DNA of 64,000 nucleotides from Ziziphus jujuba (GCF_031755915.1 NC_083383.1:4034001-4098000); one strand, 5' to 3'. Shown: positions 25,563 through 42,719, numbered from the stretch's first letter. Made by a program: numbers and translations. The notes: a model not told the origin generated them from the letters alone.

Positions 25563-28500
25563 TTAGCTTCCAAGTTGTTTGTTACTACTGAAAATGCTGT
25601 AAATGTCACTAGAGATGGCTGCTGTGCTCGATGAGACAGCCAAAAGGATCATCACCCATGATACTAGTCTGTCTCTCTTTGTCGCTATTCCATGAGTGTC
25701 CCTGCGAAATAGCAGAGTTGTTCCCCGTTTGAGAATTTTACACATTAAGGAAAAGAGGAAAGTATGATGTCAAGTCAAAGAAAGAAGTAGGCCTCCTGAG
25801 GTCAATATAAACAGAAAATAGTATAATGCAACCATTGCATTGTCTTTTCATAAAAAATTTCGTGCTCAGTGGGATACATTTGAACAAAATGCATAGGCTT
25901 TACCAACTCTAAAAATTCAGACAGAAAGTTTGGAAGGAAAGAAACTGACATAGAAAAGCCTCATCTTAACCACTTGATATTAGCTCCATGAATTTTTTTT
26001 TTTTTTTTTTCTTTCCTTTCACAACAGGGTAAGGCATTAAATTGTCTCAAAGGCCAAACATTACAGCCTTGACCAGATTCTAATTGCATCTAGGAAACGA
26101 GCGCCACATATCAATTAACTACAATATTAAGCGTATAGAATGCCTCCTAATTATACTAGACACAACTTTGGATATATGTGACAGGAGATCAGGTGGTCTA
26201 TCATAACGAAAAAGAAAAGAACAAGAATGATAGCACAAGATAACATTAGTCAGCGATATTTACCTGAGTGCAATTGCAGCTGGAAAGATGAAACCTACAG
26301 AGATAGCAGCAGTAGCACCAGTGAACTGGAATGCATCCCAGATGTTAGGCACAAAATTGGCCCCCACAAAAATAAAACCCATGAGAGCTGTAGTTACTGA
26401 GAAGAATCTTCGGTTGTCAAATGCAATTGGAATGGTGATGGGAAAGAGAAGTCCATCTAAATTTAGGCGAAGAGAGAAAAACACAAGTGGGAAAACAAGC
26501 ATCAGGTGGATGCCATAGCTAACCCTAACAATGTCATTGAGCAATGAGCTACATGGAATTCCAAGATCGCCATCAAAATTTGCCAGTATATCCTCCAATG
26601 TATGATCCCCAAATAGTAGAAATCCAAAGAAGCTGGTAGCAATGTAAACAGATGAACATAGTGTAAGAGAAGTTCTGACTATTGACTTCATCATGCCAGG
26701 ATCTTTTAGTTCATTCTCTATAGGGTTAACTGCAAAGTACATTAGAAAAATTAACAACGAAACCTAAATGTCATAAAAATAATATACTGATTGTAAAACT
26801 AAAGCGCTGGAAACATGAATTTCATAGCAACACAAAGGTATTTGTTCTCATGCATCATGGCTATTAGTATATATTAGAGATGTAGCAAGCTACTTTGTAA
26901 TGAATTTGAGTCTTTAAAATTTTATGCATATAAATGCTTAAATATGAATATGCGGTCTGAACAATATTCCCTAACCATTCTCAAAGGCCCTATGAATCAA
27001 TGTAAAACGCAGTCTGCATTTTGTAACTTACTATTATGGTGGCAGATGTAAGCAGTCACTAGAACTGGGATGGTTGTGAAAAGCTTCCAAAATGAGACCT
27101 GATCAACAATTTTAGGCATCAAGCGCGGCATCCCAATGCTTCCATTCATCAATTTAACTATTGCCACTCCTGCTGTGATCACCACAAATACAATGGCAAA
27201 ACCCACTGACACTGCTGATGTGTATCTCAACGAATCTAAAATCACCAAGATGATAAAGTATAAAAATCAATCTCAACTCAACCATGTGGTAACAGATAAC
27301 AATAAAGGCTAGTATTCAATTTGCATGCAAATACAGTTCTTAATGAAGAAAAAGACAGATTTTCCAATCAGAGATTGCTAACAAATAATACTTCAGAAGG
27401 TAGTGACAAGGACTGTCAAATAGCTTCTAAAAAGCTTTTTGTAAGACTTACATATATATATATATATCTAAACCAATCTCTAGCACCGCTTGTCTACTTC
27501 CACTACAGCAAAAATATCGCATTTGTACTCTCATTCACGTAGAGAAGGAATCAATACAATACCCCACACGTGTTTGCGAGTTAATAGTAAAAAAATACTT
27601 CAGATGGCGGTAACAAGGACTGTCAAATAGCTTCTAAAAAGCTTTTTATAAGATTTGCAAATATATATGTATATATACTCAAGCCAATCTCTAAATTGCA
27701 TTAAGAAATGCTAGCGCTGTTTGTCTAGTGTTGCTACTGCAAAAATATTTTATTTGTACTCTCGTTCACGTAGAGAAGGAATCAATACAATACGACACCC
27801 CACACATGTTTGTGATCTAACAGAGAGTACACAAATATTGAAAAATTTGCTCGTTCCATGGGGTGTTATTATGCATTAAATATCGTGGTGAAGCAGAGAA
27901 TAATAGCACAGAAAAGTTAGGCATGAACATGATAAAAAGAAATTGAGACTTGGTAGAGAATGAGATGGTTATACCCACGCGCTTGAATGAAATGAGAGGT
28001 GCAAAAACAAAAAGCGTGGTGAATAGTAGAACGGAGGAGCGTGTAGTCCACCAGCGTTGACCAAACCATTCTTCCATCAGACCCGAATGGTGAACTCCTT
28101 CCGACCATGTCCCCGATAACACATCCCCTGCACCACCAAATTGCATAATTTCGCCAAAATGTTTAACATCTCGTTCAAATTTAATCAAACGCTGCAAATT
28201 TGTTCCCAAGACGGTCCCTTTGACATGTTAATTAGCAATGCTCGACCAGACTAATTCAAAACCAATAAACTATTGAGCCCTAAAAACCACAAAATTGGAA
28301 TCACATACTATTCAAAAAAAAATGTTGGAAACAAAATCAAAGTAATTTAGAAATTTCGATAAAATAAAAAGTGGAATGATTCTTCGTACCAATAATGATC
28401 ATGTAGACGACAAGCATGCCTAAATTGTTAACAACAATGCAAGCCTGAAGGAGATTCCGGCCGGCAACACCGAATGAGTCGCCAACCACACCCGAATACG

Positions 28501-28795
28501 TCATGGTCTTGGAAGCTCGCGTGAACTTGAGGATCATATCGATGGAGGACTCCGTCAGCATCGCGCCCAGAACGATCAAAACGAGGCCCGGAATCATCCC
28601 CAACTGTTTAACGGCGGCAGGCAGAGCCATGATTCCGGCACCGACGACGGTGGTAGACAGGTTGAAGACAGCGCCTGAGAAGGACGCGCCGTCGAAGCCG
28701 CCGTCCAAAGGCTCGTAATCATCGTGCTTTTCGGGGAGGAATAGGAGTCTAGGGCTGCGGCGACACTTGCGGTCCGTGGAAGGCAAAATTGTCAT
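25563..28795 (-). CDS. AVT6: Amino-acid transporter, AVT6-type (SLC38/AAAP family)
   Basis: Predicted 455-aa multi-pass amino-acid transporter of the AAAP family, closest in my reading to the AVT6A/AVT6B group. Characterised plant AVT6 proteins export amino acids from the vacuole; the exact substrate here is inferred. Coding exons on the minus strand: 28795-28390, 28127-27975, 27235-27032, 26729-26264 and 25701-25563, all in frame with GT-AG introns. After a hydrophilic 40-residue N-terminus, the first membrane helix carries the family signature (SGAVFNLSTTVVGAGIMALP). Further landmarks are VVYMIIIGDVLSG at the exon 1/2 junction, VLVTAYICHHN at the exon 3 end, and a FGFLLFGDHTLEDILANFD segment in exon 4. 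The protein ends just after the last helix. Intron 2 contains a tandem duplication of about 215 bp. Confidence 0.93.
27380..27820. repeat. Tandem duplication (about 215-bp unit) inside AVT6 intron 2
   Basis: Two diverged head-to-tail copies start near 27388 and 27599. Both contain 'caaggactgtcaaatagctt', an AT dinucleotide tract, 'tcacgtagagaaggaatcaa' and 'ccccacac'. They differ by substitutions and small indels, including an extra 'aaattgcattaagaaatg' in the second copy. Both lie entirely within the second intron (27236-27974). Confidence 0.75.
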
Positions 28796-30433
28796 TTTCT
28801 GGCCTGGTATTCGGGCGATTAAGGACCGTCTGGAAAGGAAAGAAGGAGCCAGGAGAAGAAGGAAAAGGGGATTGGATTTCGAAGAGGGACTTGTAGACGG
28901 GAGTTAACGCGATAGGGTGGTCACATAGCTATTCCCGCGGGAACCAACGTGGAAACGACTTTTTGGTGGTATTAGCGAATAAGATTCTTCCACGTATACC
29001 AACCAGCAAAACTCAAAAATATCCCGAAGTTCTTGTCCGTCTGCACGGACAATTACAAAAGGTCGACTACGAAATGTCCGTCGCATTCCCTCGCACAGGC
29101 ACTGCCGGTTTATAAGACAAAAAGAGCAATCTCCTAACGTCACAGATATGTGGCTGAATGTACAAGGAAACCCAATTGGAATGGGACATCTACCCAACCA
29201 CCTTGTTTTCTCAATGACCCAACACAAATTTAATAAAACATTATCAAAGGCTTTTTTTTTTTTTTTTTAAGCTCATTGCATTGTTTTCTTTAAACGGCAC
29301 AGATCCAGCTGGTTGGAAAGCATTACCAAAGTTTATAGTTGAGCTTTCAAATTTTGGTTCGAAAGCATTTTGAAAGCTAATATAAATGTTACCGTTGTTT
29401 TCAAAATTTCAAATGTCAATCAGCACAACGGTACTGAATGTCTGTGGGTCCCCTTTACGACATATCAGTTTATGAAGTGCCAATTTTAGAAAGCACACCC
29501 ATGGAATCTTCTACATTTTGCCCAATCTAGCTTCAAACTTGGGACGGAAGCCTCCTTGGCTCCTTATCCTCAATTCAACAAAAAGAAATTCTCCTTTATA
29601 AGTTGTAATAGAACTTGCTCAATTTTTTCCTCTTTTTTATTTTTATTTATTTTTAATTCTTATTTTCATTTTATTCTATTTTTCCTACATTTCCTAATGG
29701 TCACTTCTCAAACTTTTTCATATTTGGATGATCTTTTTCATGCTACTTGGAAAAACTCTACTCCTATTGGACTTTCCAATTCCTTAATGGGTTAATCCTT
29801 TCCAGAGATACAGACTTTGCAGGACTAGATCGTTTGGAGTACTCTTCAATTAATGGAAGAATGTGCCAAGAGGCTGCAATTTGGTGATTGTTTGGCAACG
29901 GATTTTTCCTGTTAATCTATCTTTTATTCTATAATTCAATGATAAAACAGTGTTTATTTATTTTTTTGAAAGATAAAACCATGTTTATTAGATGGGCGGT
30001 ACTTTCACTTTTCCAATTCAGTTCAAATTACTCTTGCAATTAAGAAACCGGATAGCTCCTATTGTTGGGTAATTCTTAATCATTTTAATAATTTTTAGAT
30101 TAAGCTTTAAACCACTCTGCATATCGTGGGCCACAAATAGATGCTAAATAAATGTCAAATAATAGAGAAATTACAACAGATAACCAATGAAATAACTCAG
30201 AGAGAGTACCAAACTTAGGATTAAAAAAATATGAATAAAAAATAAAGTTATGAACACACTACAGAAGAAAAATTCCTAGAAACCAAAATATCTATTAATG
30301 CACATTTTTCTATTGACGCATTCAGCTTTCCCTTGGACTTTGAACGAGGGATGGCTGATGGTACAAACCCAATCATGTCCTGCCAGCAGACCTTGATTTT
30401 TGGTTTTTCACATTTTGTCATCTATAATACAAC
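28796..30433. other. Intergenic between AVT6 start and squalene epoxidase stop
   Basis: The first few hundred bases (28796-29220) are relatively GC-rich and should hold the AVT6 5' leader and promoter. An open frame at 28904-29227 has no recognisable motif and is probably spurious. The remainder is AT-rich without genes. The final part, up to 30433, should include the 3' UTR of the squalene epoxidase gene. Confidence 0.5.
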
Positions 30434-34892
<4,459 letters not shown>

Positions 34893-35100
34893 TTCCGAAT
34901 ACGAATCCAAGCAGCCTCAGAGACAACGAAACGCCGATACTACGACGACGACAACAACCACGAGCTCCTCGCCCGCTCGCCTTCTCTCTCTCTCTCTCTC
35001 TGCTTTTCTGTCTCTTTCTCTCACTTCGCTGGTACTGCCCTTTTACGAATGTTTTCTTTATTTAACAGACTACGAGAATTTTCAGGAACCAGTGCTCATT
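34893..35100 (-). promoter_or_regulatory. SQE: 5' leader of squalene epoxidase with CT/GA tract
   Basis: The plus strand has a CT dinucleotide run at 34983-35001 followed by more pyrimidine-rich sequence to about 35027, so the transcript strand is GA-rich about 90-135 bases upstream of the start codon. This position suits a 5' UTR or core-promoter element. The transcription start is not determined. Confidence 0.4.
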
Positions 35101-38100
35101 TTATAGGCCTACCAAGTCACAATGACAATTTTACAGCTCAGTTCCAACAGTTGTACACTAACTTACGCCAGCTCAGTGTACGGCCTTAACCTGCGCACGC
35201 CAAACTGCTTAATTTATTGACTGCTATAAATCCCTTTTATTCCGTTAACCCCTAATTAGCCAATGGTTCATCAATTAATATGCATTGACGTGGCCTCCGG
35301 TTTTCCACTTGTCGATCATGTTTTCTTTTTTTTGGTTCGTTGCTTTAGTCGGTACCATAAACTCTACCAAACAGGATCTAAATACTGCATCATCTCCTCC
35401 TACAACGAGGAAAACTAAATATTTTAATAAAAAAAATATTGTTGTTTTAAATAAAATAAACCATTAAAACTCCTTCAAAACCATTCAAAGCTTTCAATGC
35501 ACACAACAAAATTTATAAGGATACAATAGATGTCCACAGAAGTTTATGAATATCAATTGTAATTTTTTATTTAGGAATTTCACTTGTAACAAAATGACTT
35601 ATGAAAATAGTTACTGTTATTCCATCAATTATTCCAATTTTGAACAACATCAATTATTCCAACTTCTACAATCAAAGTTAAAACAATTGATGGACTATAT
35701 ATATGATATTGATGCTGTTTTTTAAGAAAATAAAATGAACAATAACTATAAAGTATCACTACTCAACAAACTATAAAATTACTTGACAAAAAAAAAATAT
35801 ATATATATATATATATATTAATGTGATCCGCATGGGTCTTTAAAATTGAAGCTAGATATGATATATATGTAAATATATGCAAACATTTGTAGCTATCTTT
35901 CTTAAAGAGGATACATTTACGAAATTAAATACTATTATTTAACATGTACATGTACTTGGACCATGTTGTTGTAAATCAACAAAAAAAAAATTATAAATTT
36001 ATCATATATAATTAAACTCCCATGTGTCTGGTATTGAATTTTTCGAGAATTGATCATGAAAAATAAAGGATTCACTATCTTAAATATGCTAACTTCATAA
36101 CGTGATTCCTCATATATTATATATTTTTAAAGAATACGAGTGATAATCAAATCAAATCTCACTAGTCACTTTATTTTTTATTATATTTAATGTTTTGTGG
36201 TGTCATTTAGACAGTATTTTCTAAACTCGTTATTTTTTATTAAATTATGGTTGGAACAAGTTACAAGCACTATGATTGGATTAGGCCAAATAATTCGGAT
36301 ACAAGATAGGTAAAAAATAAAATAAAATAAAAAATAAAAAAAAAATTGATTGATTGAAAATTATAACTTTTTATTTTTTAAAAAAAAATATATATATTAT
36401 ATTGATTATTTATCATCAATATATTGTTCTAATGTTCATTAATTTTATGGATTTAAAAATTTATATATAAATTATTTACATAACCAGTTTGATATATCTC
36501 TTATCCCACTCATCCTTCATAAAATATTCATGTTAATTAATGACAGTAATCTTTTGTAATATATTACATCCAATGCATAATGAAATTGTTAGATATTTAA
36601 CATGGACTAGTTATAATTAGTGACTTATTTATAATATTTATTTGTGTCAATAATAGAATAGAACCCTTGGGTATATATTCTTTTTAATATTTTCATTGGC
36701 TTATTGAATCGGAGGAATATATTTTTAAAAAAAACTCAATTGGTTTATCTAATTTATTATAATTATTATTTTGTGTGTGTTAAAAATAATTGTTAAGCTC
36801 ACATAATTTTAGTTTTTAAAAGGATGAAGTTTTATTGATGGTGTAAGTTAGTGAGAATAGGATACAGTATTTTCTATTAAGGTTTTGGAAACAATTTTAT
36901 CATATATTAGAGAAACCTGTGAAAAAAAGGATTAGAAAACAGTATGTTTATTAGATACTACTATCATATTTATATTGTTTTTTATTTTACAGGATCATAA
37001 ATTGAAATATCAATAACTGTTTTTCAAAGTTAATAATTCAATCTTTTTATTTAATTTTATTTATTCCAATTAAACTTGTTGTGCGTATGAACCATGGGAG
37101 TTTATGGTGCTTGAATAAACTGTTTGAATATTATTTTTCTTGGTAATGAACCGTTTGAATATTATTTTGTCCTGAAGTCAACCAGATTTTTTATTTAGAA
37201 AATTGACAACAATTAGATGCTTATTGATGAAGAAAAGAATAAAATAACGATCATGACCAAACCAAAGAGGTGTATTTGGTTGAAAATTTCAAACAACATA
37301 GTCAAATCTGAATAAATTTATATGAAAAAAAAATTTGCTTGATTAGCATTTAAAAAAAAAAAAGAAAAAAGAAAAATGACCATATCCACGAGAGAAAACA
37401 GTTAGTGGTATATGATCAATTTGCTACTTGCATGAGTTTAAGTCAAAGTAGTATATTTAATTGTTTAAAAAAAATATGAAATAAGGAGTACACTCAAGCA
37501 GTGGCTATTAATATGCACCCACCAATATAGAAGTTTGACGGCGGACGGAACAACGGCTGACCGAGAACAAGACCTACCTACCACTCGTACGTGCTACAGT
37601 TTTTTTGCTGTCGTTTTCACGCCGGGAATATATATTCGTTCAAAACCGCAAAACAGAGAAAAGAAAAAAAGGCCCAATTGCTTAGTAAACGGTTGAAATG
37701 TTCATCCCCACCTTGATGGTAATATGATACCCAGCTGGGCTATGCAAGACGTAGAGATCACAACGTAGTCACATAAAATGATAGGTTGAGAATAAAGCAG
37801 TATTTTTAATTTTTATTTTTTCCTTAAATATTCCTCTTCGTACCAGCTAGCCATTTTATAGTGTTTTTCGACAAGTGGAAAACAATGCCGCTGTATTTTT
37901 TATTTTTGGTAATGGTCCAACAATAATTGGACTTTTGTTTTTTTTTTTTTTTTTTTTTCTTTTTTTGGGTAATGTAAATGGCCTTTGTTATATATGCTTT
38001 TTTTGCGTAGAAACCTGTACCAGGCAGATAGTTGCTACAAACTGTTGCAGTGAGGGACAAAATGTCAGGTGAAGGTTAATGGAGAAGATATTGATTTTTC

Positions 38101-39256
38101 AGTTGAGGCCATCAATCAACTGCAGACAGTTGCCACGCAATAAAGTGTTATTTTCTTTTCCCCTCAGTATAATAATATATTCGTAAGATTCTTGATTAAT
38201 GCCGTTGAGCATGCAACATGAATTGCAAGTCGTAACAGATACTTTATCAGTGCTTTAAATGTTGCAGCCTTTTCGGATTTTGGTCATTTGGATTTATTTT
38301 TTCCACACAAACAGAAAAATAAAAATATAAATAATTGCTGTAAATAAATATACCCAAATGTGATTTGAGAAATGAGACAAAAATACAGCGAAGATATAAT
38401 AAATGCTGTTGGCCCAGCTTATAAGGATTAAGGATAACGATATAGAGCAAAAAAAAAAATAATAATAATAATTAAAAAAAAAAAGGATTTAGGGATAACG
38501 ATTTGTATGGCCTGTGAGTTGACCACATCTGGATTGTCCTTTTTCTGAATTTTGTGGTAGATGTGCACCTATTCTGTTTCTTCTGTAAACGAATAGCTAG
38601 TTAACCATCCCCATTATTCTTTATATTGGCTCAGTCTACAAGCTAAACTCGAAACTTGCCCATCATTTTCTTGCATTTTATCCTGGTACAACTAATAAAA
38701 TGGCACATTAATTGGCATCTTTAGCTAAGAAGATCGCTCATGAATTGGCACCTTTAGTATGACATTTATTGTGTCTAGTTAGGAAACTGTCCTATGTGGC
38801 TTCATTCACCTTTAGATGCCGATGTTATCTAATCTTAACATATTAATGCAAAAATACAGGTGTAAAGAAGATTGGGTCCCTGTCAACCGTCAAGTATTTA
38901 TTTCCTTATTTTTCTAACTCTGCTACTTGGTGAGGAAAGTGAGTTTCCAGAGGAAAAGAATACATGTGCCCCTGCTTCCAGTTCACTCTCCTCCTCTTTT
39001 GCTTATTTTCTCTTCGCTTCAACACTTCTATGTTCTATTTTTTCCCCTCTAATTTTTAAATAACCAAACACAATAGAGAAACTTTTTTTTTTTTTTTCAA
39101 CTCTTATTTTTTTTTTCTTTTTTCTTTTTCTTTTTTCTGACATCCAAACTAATCACACTGGCAGGAAACCGGTTTCTTATCAATTTGACAATTTCTTAGA
39201 AAAAAAATATATATATATATATATATATATATTTCTCATCAATTTCATATTATTAA
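35101..39256. other. AT-rich intergenic region
   Basis: No gene, RNA or TE protein is recognised in about 4 kb. The region contains AT microsatellites (35798-35818, 39208-39231) and homopolymers (37936-37958, 39083-39098). Open frames at 37824-38072 and 38872-39063 lack conserved motifs. Confidence 0.55.
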
Positions 39257-39265
39257 TATTAATAA
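39257..39265. repeat. Left 9-bp target-site duplication of the MULE
   Basis: TATTAATAA lies directly outside the left terminal inverted repeat and is repeated exactly at 46810-46818 directly outside the right one. Nine bases is the usual Mutator target-site duplication length. Confidence 0.85.
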
Positions 39266-39378
39266 GGATTTTTCCCATAAATAGCCACCTTACAACTTCA
39301 TTTTAGAAAAATAGCAAAATTTTTTTTTTTTTTTTAAAACTAGCCACCTTGGGACAAAAATACCCTTGATAAAATTGA
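39266..39378 (+). repeat. Left terminal inverted repeat of the MULE
   Basis: Pairs with the reverse complement of about 46697-46809. Conserved blocks in order are GG[AG]TTTTT, CATTTTAGAAAAATA, an A/T run, AAACTA[GA]CCA and 'aaaata[ct]cctt'. The inner boundary is approximate. Confidence 0.8.
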
Positions 39379-39779
39379 AAATTACACAAAAACTTTCCTT
39401 TCTTCTACACAGCCGTTCGTTCGTGGGGGTGGGGTTTATACAAAACTGTTCGTGGGGTTTCTCTAAACTCTTTGCATCTCATCGCCTCTCACTCTCATTT
39501 TTTTGTATTTTCTCATATCTCAAACTAAAATCAGGTAAAAATTTTATCTTTTTTCTTATTAGATGAAAGTAAGGAAATATGTATTTTTTTTGTTTTTTCT
39601 CTTTCTATTTTTTCTTGTAAGTTTTATTAGTTTAGGGTTTTTTAAGCTTTTTATTTGATATGGGTATGCAAGAAATTGATTTATGAGATGTTCTATGTGA
39701 TTTTAAAGATACTTTAGATAGCATATGGTTTGAAAATGGAAGAAATTTTGTGTAAAACTGAAAAATCGCGGAAAACAGT

Positions 39780-39890
39780 AAAAACGGAGGAAATTTGGCG
39801 AAAAAGATGAATTTCCGCCAATTTCCTCCAGTTTGTCAGTTTTCGCAAATTTCCGCCAATTTTCCGCCAGTTTTCCGCCAGTAGGAAAAA
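39780..39890. repeat. Dispersed TTTCCGCCA-type repeats near the left MULE end
   Basis: Repeats of 'tttccgccaattt', 'ttttccgccag' and 'cctccag' occur at least five times in about 110 bases. They share the TTTCCGCC core with the 21-bp minisatellite at 41990-42236, so the two blocks probably derive from one family. No coding function is seen. Confidence 0.6.
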
Positions 39891-40020
39891 GCTATATTTG
39901 GCCCCAAAAAAAAAACAGAATCAACTTTTTTAATACAGTTAATATGTTTGTTTAATATTATTCAAAATTTTATATATTTATTGATTTAGTTTAACGTTAT
40001 TCATTTAATTTTGTAGTCAA

Positions 40021-40137
40021 ATGGAAGATGATGATATTGTAATTGCGGTTTTATACAATGGAACATTGGTACAAAATGATAGTGGTGATTGGGAATATCG
40101 AAATGGTAAAAATGATAGTGGTGATTGGGAATATTAA
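40021..40137 (+). pseudogene. Possible N-terminal scrap of a MULE transposase
   Basis: A 38-codon frame opens with an acidic start and 'IAVLYNGTLVQ', then DWEY repeated twice, resembling the N-terminal domain that precedes the MuDR transposase in many plant MULEs. It ends at a stop created after a 24-bp internal direct repeat (40075-40098 and 40111-40134). The catalytic DDE region is entirely missing. It converges on the ULP1 remnant, whose last visible exon ends only about 10 bases away, consistent with a large internal deletion. Confidence 0.4.
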
Positions 40138-40147
40138 GAGGTTTTAC

Positions 40148-41912
40148 CCGTTACTTTGCTGAGGGGTATTTTGTGCCAATTCACATGTAAACTCGTCAAC
40201 GGAGTCTACAAGATCCGGCCGCTGCTCATAAAAGGATGCAGACCGCAGTAAATATGGTAACATTATGCATAATTTCTGGAAATAAATTTGTCCATTGTAT
40301 CGGTTACCAGCCTTATCTGAATCATATACAGTCATGCGACGCTCTTTTAAGTCCACGTGCCCTACCACCCAATGTATGTTGCGCTTGTTTAGTGGAATCA
40401 ACAACTGTCAATACATTACAGAATTTCAGTTAGCACAATAAATAAAGGAAGGCACATGAATAAATGAATAGTTAACATTACACAATTTGGACATGTATAT
40501 ATTACATGATTTACGTATTTCCATGGCTTGGACTCCTTCATTCGAATCCCCAACACATATTCTTGCATTGCGTATGAGAATTGGAACTTAGATGGATTGT
40601 CGATGAACTTTCCATGACATTGCTCAATGTATACCTACAACAAAATAATTTATTAGTTATCTAAAATCACAATAGCCACATATAGGACACATGGCCGTTA
40701 CTTACCCAAAATCCTCCATCTAGCACCTCAAAACTAGGATAAAAAATATCAGGAAATTGATTGGCACGTACACGAAATAGGTAAGGCAGGACTTCCATAT
40801 GCTGCATTGAAAGACGAGTTAATTTTAAATTACATCCATGCAGTTGAACAACTATCTATGGAATTTATCAAATTATAAAATAAAAATCTTGATACTTACA
40901 TCGTGATTCAGCCACTTCTCACTGTTTATAAGCAACTGGAAAAAGTCTTTACCCGCAGTCAAAATGTCCATATCAACCTTTGATGCCCAACCAGACTTCA
41001 TAATATGCCGATATATGCATGCTCAACTTCAGTCACATTCATTAAGCCATGAACGGGATACTGCAAAAGACAAAAGGGATTATAATCAAGTGATTAGCAA
41101 GTAATACTAATATTCATACAAATGCCATGTTCGGCAACTTCTTTCCGAATGCTTGACCCAATGAAGGAATTGTCTCAAAACCCCAAATCTGTCAAACAAT
41201 TAATTAGTAATCAATAAGTAACGAAATATACACCATACATACAAGTGGAACGAACTTTAAATAATAGTGTAACAAACTTACCATGAAAGCCAAAGGATCT
41301 AATGGTGGTAGTATACGATAAAATACCCCATGGATAGTTATTGAAGTACTCTAAATCGTCCACCATCTCCAAGTGATAATGAGGTGCGGTGGCCATGCTT
41401 TCTTTGCCTAGAAGAACCGTCTCTAGGAAATATAATAAAGCCAACTTCAATCTATCATCGTCGGCTTCATCATTGTCTTGACACTGTGCAGTCAGGAAAG
41501 CTTCGGTTATCTCCGAATTAGTGACCTTTTGCTTTCCGCCAAAATACGCGTCACTAATACGAGTAAAGATGTTAACCTGCCTATTGGGTTCGTAACCAAA
41601 CCGTAGACCTGTAATTATGGTGAAGTCCCTCTGTGTAAATCTAGCACCACGCCCTCCAAAATTGAATACCATAGAGTCCTTGTCGTCGCAAACACATTGC
41701 CTATACAGCATGCTGTTGACGATGTGGCCACTAAATTGTATCTCGTTGGCCTTCAAAAAGTGGCCAAAACAGCTATCCTCAAACTTCTTTATTTGGGCTG
41801 GAGTCAGTTTGAACTTAATATCCGACACGGCTTTCCAGAAGTTCGATCTACAATTAACCTTTGCCCTCGATATCTCCGAGTCCCAAAACCTTCGTTGGTA
41901 ATCTGAATCCAT
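40148..41912 (-). pseudogene. MULE-borne DUF1985 plus ULP1-like (C48) protease gene, decayed
   Basis: The minus strand encodes a DUF1985-type domain in its first exon (41912 to about 41282), with segments reading 'CFGHFLKANEIQFSGHIV' and 'FTIITGLRFG'. Diverged exon-like pieces follow near 41188-41120 (WGFETIPSLGQAFGKKLP), 41062-40902, 40804-40706 and 40636-40510. A ULP1 catalytic piece at 40404-40148 contains the His region (NIHWVVGHVDL) and the Asp region (MTVYDS). The exon carrying the catalytic Cys (the DCG box) is missing. The first exon junction does not keep frame and there is a frameshift near 41010, so this is a pseudogene. Intact ULP1 proteins remove SUMO; ULP-like genes are known cargo of plant MULEs (Kaonashi in Arabidopsis, CUMULE in melon). 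Confidence 0.75.
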
Positions 41913-41989
41913 TTATCTGCAAATCAAATACAACAAAACATAACAGATGGAGGAAACGTTTTTTTCGACACGAGAAAAGCCTGAAGGAC

Positions 41990-42236
41990 AATTTTTCTGC
42001 CTGGAGGAAAAAATTTTCCGCCTGAAGGAAAAGGTTTTCCGCCTGGAGGAAAACATTTCCTCCAGGAGGAAAAGGTTTTCCGCCTGGAGGAAAACATTTC
42101 CTCCAGGAGGAAAATGTTTTCCTCCTGGAGGAAATTCGCCTGGCGGAAAAAATTTCCTCCAGGAGGAAAACATTTTCCGCCTGGAGGAAATTTTTTCCTC
42201 CAGAAGTAAAAAAATTTCCGCCAGGAGGAAAACATG
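41990..42236. repeat. Self-complementary 21-bp minisatellite
   Basis: About 11-12 tandem units of consensus CC[TA]GGAGGAAAANNTTTTCC[GT] run through this block. Each unit is an imperfect palindrome, so both strands read the same motif. Long open frames on both strands across it (PPGG-rich or EE/RR-rich) are by-products of the repeat. It lies just upstream of the DUF1985 start codon, inside the MULE. Confidence 0.85.
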
Positions 42237-42719
42237 GTCCCTGTGTCAGTTTTGTTAGATATTTGCAGTACCATCTCAATTCTAGCAACCCTACATGTCA
42301 TGAATTTGATTTATCTCAATTTAGCTTCACTATTTTATTAACTTATGGCCTTTATTTGGAGAAATATTTCAATAGCATTACCATGGTGCTATTTTCCTTT
42401 TAGTCTTTTATGAAGCTCCCCAATAATGAAAAGCATTATAAATCAAAGATACTTCAACAAATTTAATGATCTAATAGCAAAATTATAAATACTTAATTTG
42501 CTTTTGAACGCAGTTTAACACCATTTTAACGCTATTAGCTCTAAAATGCTTCCCAGATGAAGGGTTTTTTCCGGGTATGGAATAAAGCATCACCAAATCT
42601 ACGAGACCAAGAAAAGCAAGATTCTAGATCACAGAACAAGATAGATCACCAAATGATTTAGAGGTCTTTTAAAAAATGTGGAAATATGAGCTTCTTCATT
42701 TTTTTATTGTTACACATTA

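Noticed and set aside
28904..29227. 107-codon minus-strand frame upstream of AVT6
   Set aside because: No motif, lies in the expected promoter/leader of AVT6.
34893..34910. Longer N-terminus of squalene epoxidase starting at 34910
   Set aside because: That codon is TTG; the first ATG in frame is at 34892 and gives a normal anchor-first N-terminus.
41990..42236. CRISPR-like array
   Set aside because: Units are contiguous without unique spacers and the genome is a plant; it is a minisatellite.
41854..42301. Long open frames on both strands (PPGG-rich, EERK-rich)
   Set aside because: They are the translation of the 21-bp palindromic minisatellite in different frames; no independent coding signal.
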